Of a stretch of 51,754 nt of DNA, positions 51,623-51,754 are shown piece after piece; within the stretch, counting starts at the first letter, position 1, and each line of letters opens with the position of its first letter. The stretch lies in the NCBI RefSeq assembly GCF_902141845.1, contig NZ_CABFPH010000036.1, positions 1 to 51,754 on the forward strand, given 5' to 3'. The position numbers were made by a program, and so were the translations under genes. This DNA comes from Methylobacterium symbioticum. GTDB lineage: Bacteria; Pseudomonadota; Alphaproteobacteria; Rhizobiales; Beijerinckiaceae. Under the pieces are notes generated by a model. The model was not told the origin of the DNA. It did no database searches and saw only the letters and a list, made by a program, of their open reading frames with translations.

Positions 51623-51754
51623 CAGCCGCCCCCGGAGCTGCCGTGCGCCGTGCCGTGCGAGGCGGCGGAGAAGGAGCGCCCGGTCTGCCCGAACCCGCCG
51701 AAGGAGGTGCCGCGCAGCGAGGCCGTCTGGACGCGCGCGGCCGAGGCGCGCCCG
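51622..51754 (-). CDS. DUF1190 (YgiB-like) protein, C-terminal end (cut by window edge)
   Basis: These last 43 codons read RASAARVQTASLRGTSFGGF, then GQTGRSFSAASHGTAHGSSG, before TGA at 51622-51624. The RGTSFGGFG segment followed by a Ser/Gly/His-rich tail is typical for the end of YgiB-type DUF1190 proteins, which are usually paired with YgiC-type ATP-grasp genes, as here. The rest of the gene lies beyond the window. Confidence 0.72.
   Translation of the reverse strand, partial: GRASAARVQTASLRGTSFGGFGQTGRSFSAASHGTAHGSSGGG

Noticed and set aside
1..51754. CRISPR arrays, tRNA or rRNA genes, complete insertion sequences, prophage
   Set aside because: I found no regularly spaced repeats, no tRNA-like T-loop and acceptor pattern, no transposase or integrase, and no phage structural genes by reading both strands.

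Overview
This window is a very GC-rich (roughly 70%) stretch of alphaproteobacterial chromosome. It most resembles the order Hyphomicrobiales, and Methylobacterium or a close relative is my best guess. The reasons are the hisZ-hisG pair with the short form of HisG, OpgG/OpgH-type glucan synthesis, a CbbR-type regulator next to fructose bisphosphatase and phosphoribulokinase, a DUF4169/ribbon-helix-helix pair beside fumC, and abundant short palindromic intergenic elements. The species call is inference. I see no rRNA, tRNA, CRISPR array or complete insertion sequence.

Layout. 1-4.8 kb: the end of lpxK, a TonB-dependent receptor behind a well-formed cobalamin riboswitch, two tiny overlapping genes (RHH, DUF4169), and fumC. 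5-8.6 kb: a cytochrome P450, then hisZ-hisG. 8.6-13.7 kb: small secreted proteins, and the osmoregulated periplasmic glucan genes opgH and opgG arranged divergently. 14-17.4 kb: a membrane diguanylate cyclase, a small exported protein and zwf. 17.6-18.8 kb: an AT-richer islet with a polymorphic-toxin-like gene broken by a one-base frameshift, plus its overlapping putative immunity gene. 18.9-27.7 kb: an SDR, an L,D-transpeptidase, dps with a clear terminator, an argJ-SIMPL-nudix operon, a degenerate receiver protein, a TetR regulator and a patatin lipoprotein.

27.8-34 kb: a Calvin-cycle-type cluster. A CbbR-like LysR gene is divergent from fbp/cbbF, prk/cbbP, rpe and cbbY. The LysR frame runs without a stop into a FAD oxidoreductase that has no normal start codon, and the junction is a GGGGGGA heptamer with the geometry of a -1 slippery site. 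RuBisCO is not in the window. 34-39 kb: an SDR, yebC, and a ureide-catabolism unit (dctA, ureidoglycine aminohydrolase, ureidoglycolate lyase) with a divergent LysR gene. The two ureide genes are bracketed by inverted copies of a composite palindromic element. 40-41.6 kb: a sorbosone/PQQ-sugar dehydrogenase with an overlapping cytochrome c. 41.7-47.7 kb: a surface-glycan-like group (flavoprotein, epimerase, GT87-like and STT3-like membrane proteins). 47.8-51.75 kb: a lipoprotein, an S10 peptidase whose N-terminus lies in a palindromic repeat, holC, and a glutathionylspermidine-synthase-like gene behind the end of a DUF1190-like gene.

The items most worth a second look are the frameshifted toxin with its immunity partner (17.6-18.7 kb), the LysR/flavoprotein junction (29.1 kb), the palindromic elements around the ureide genes, and the STT3-like/GT87-like glycan group.
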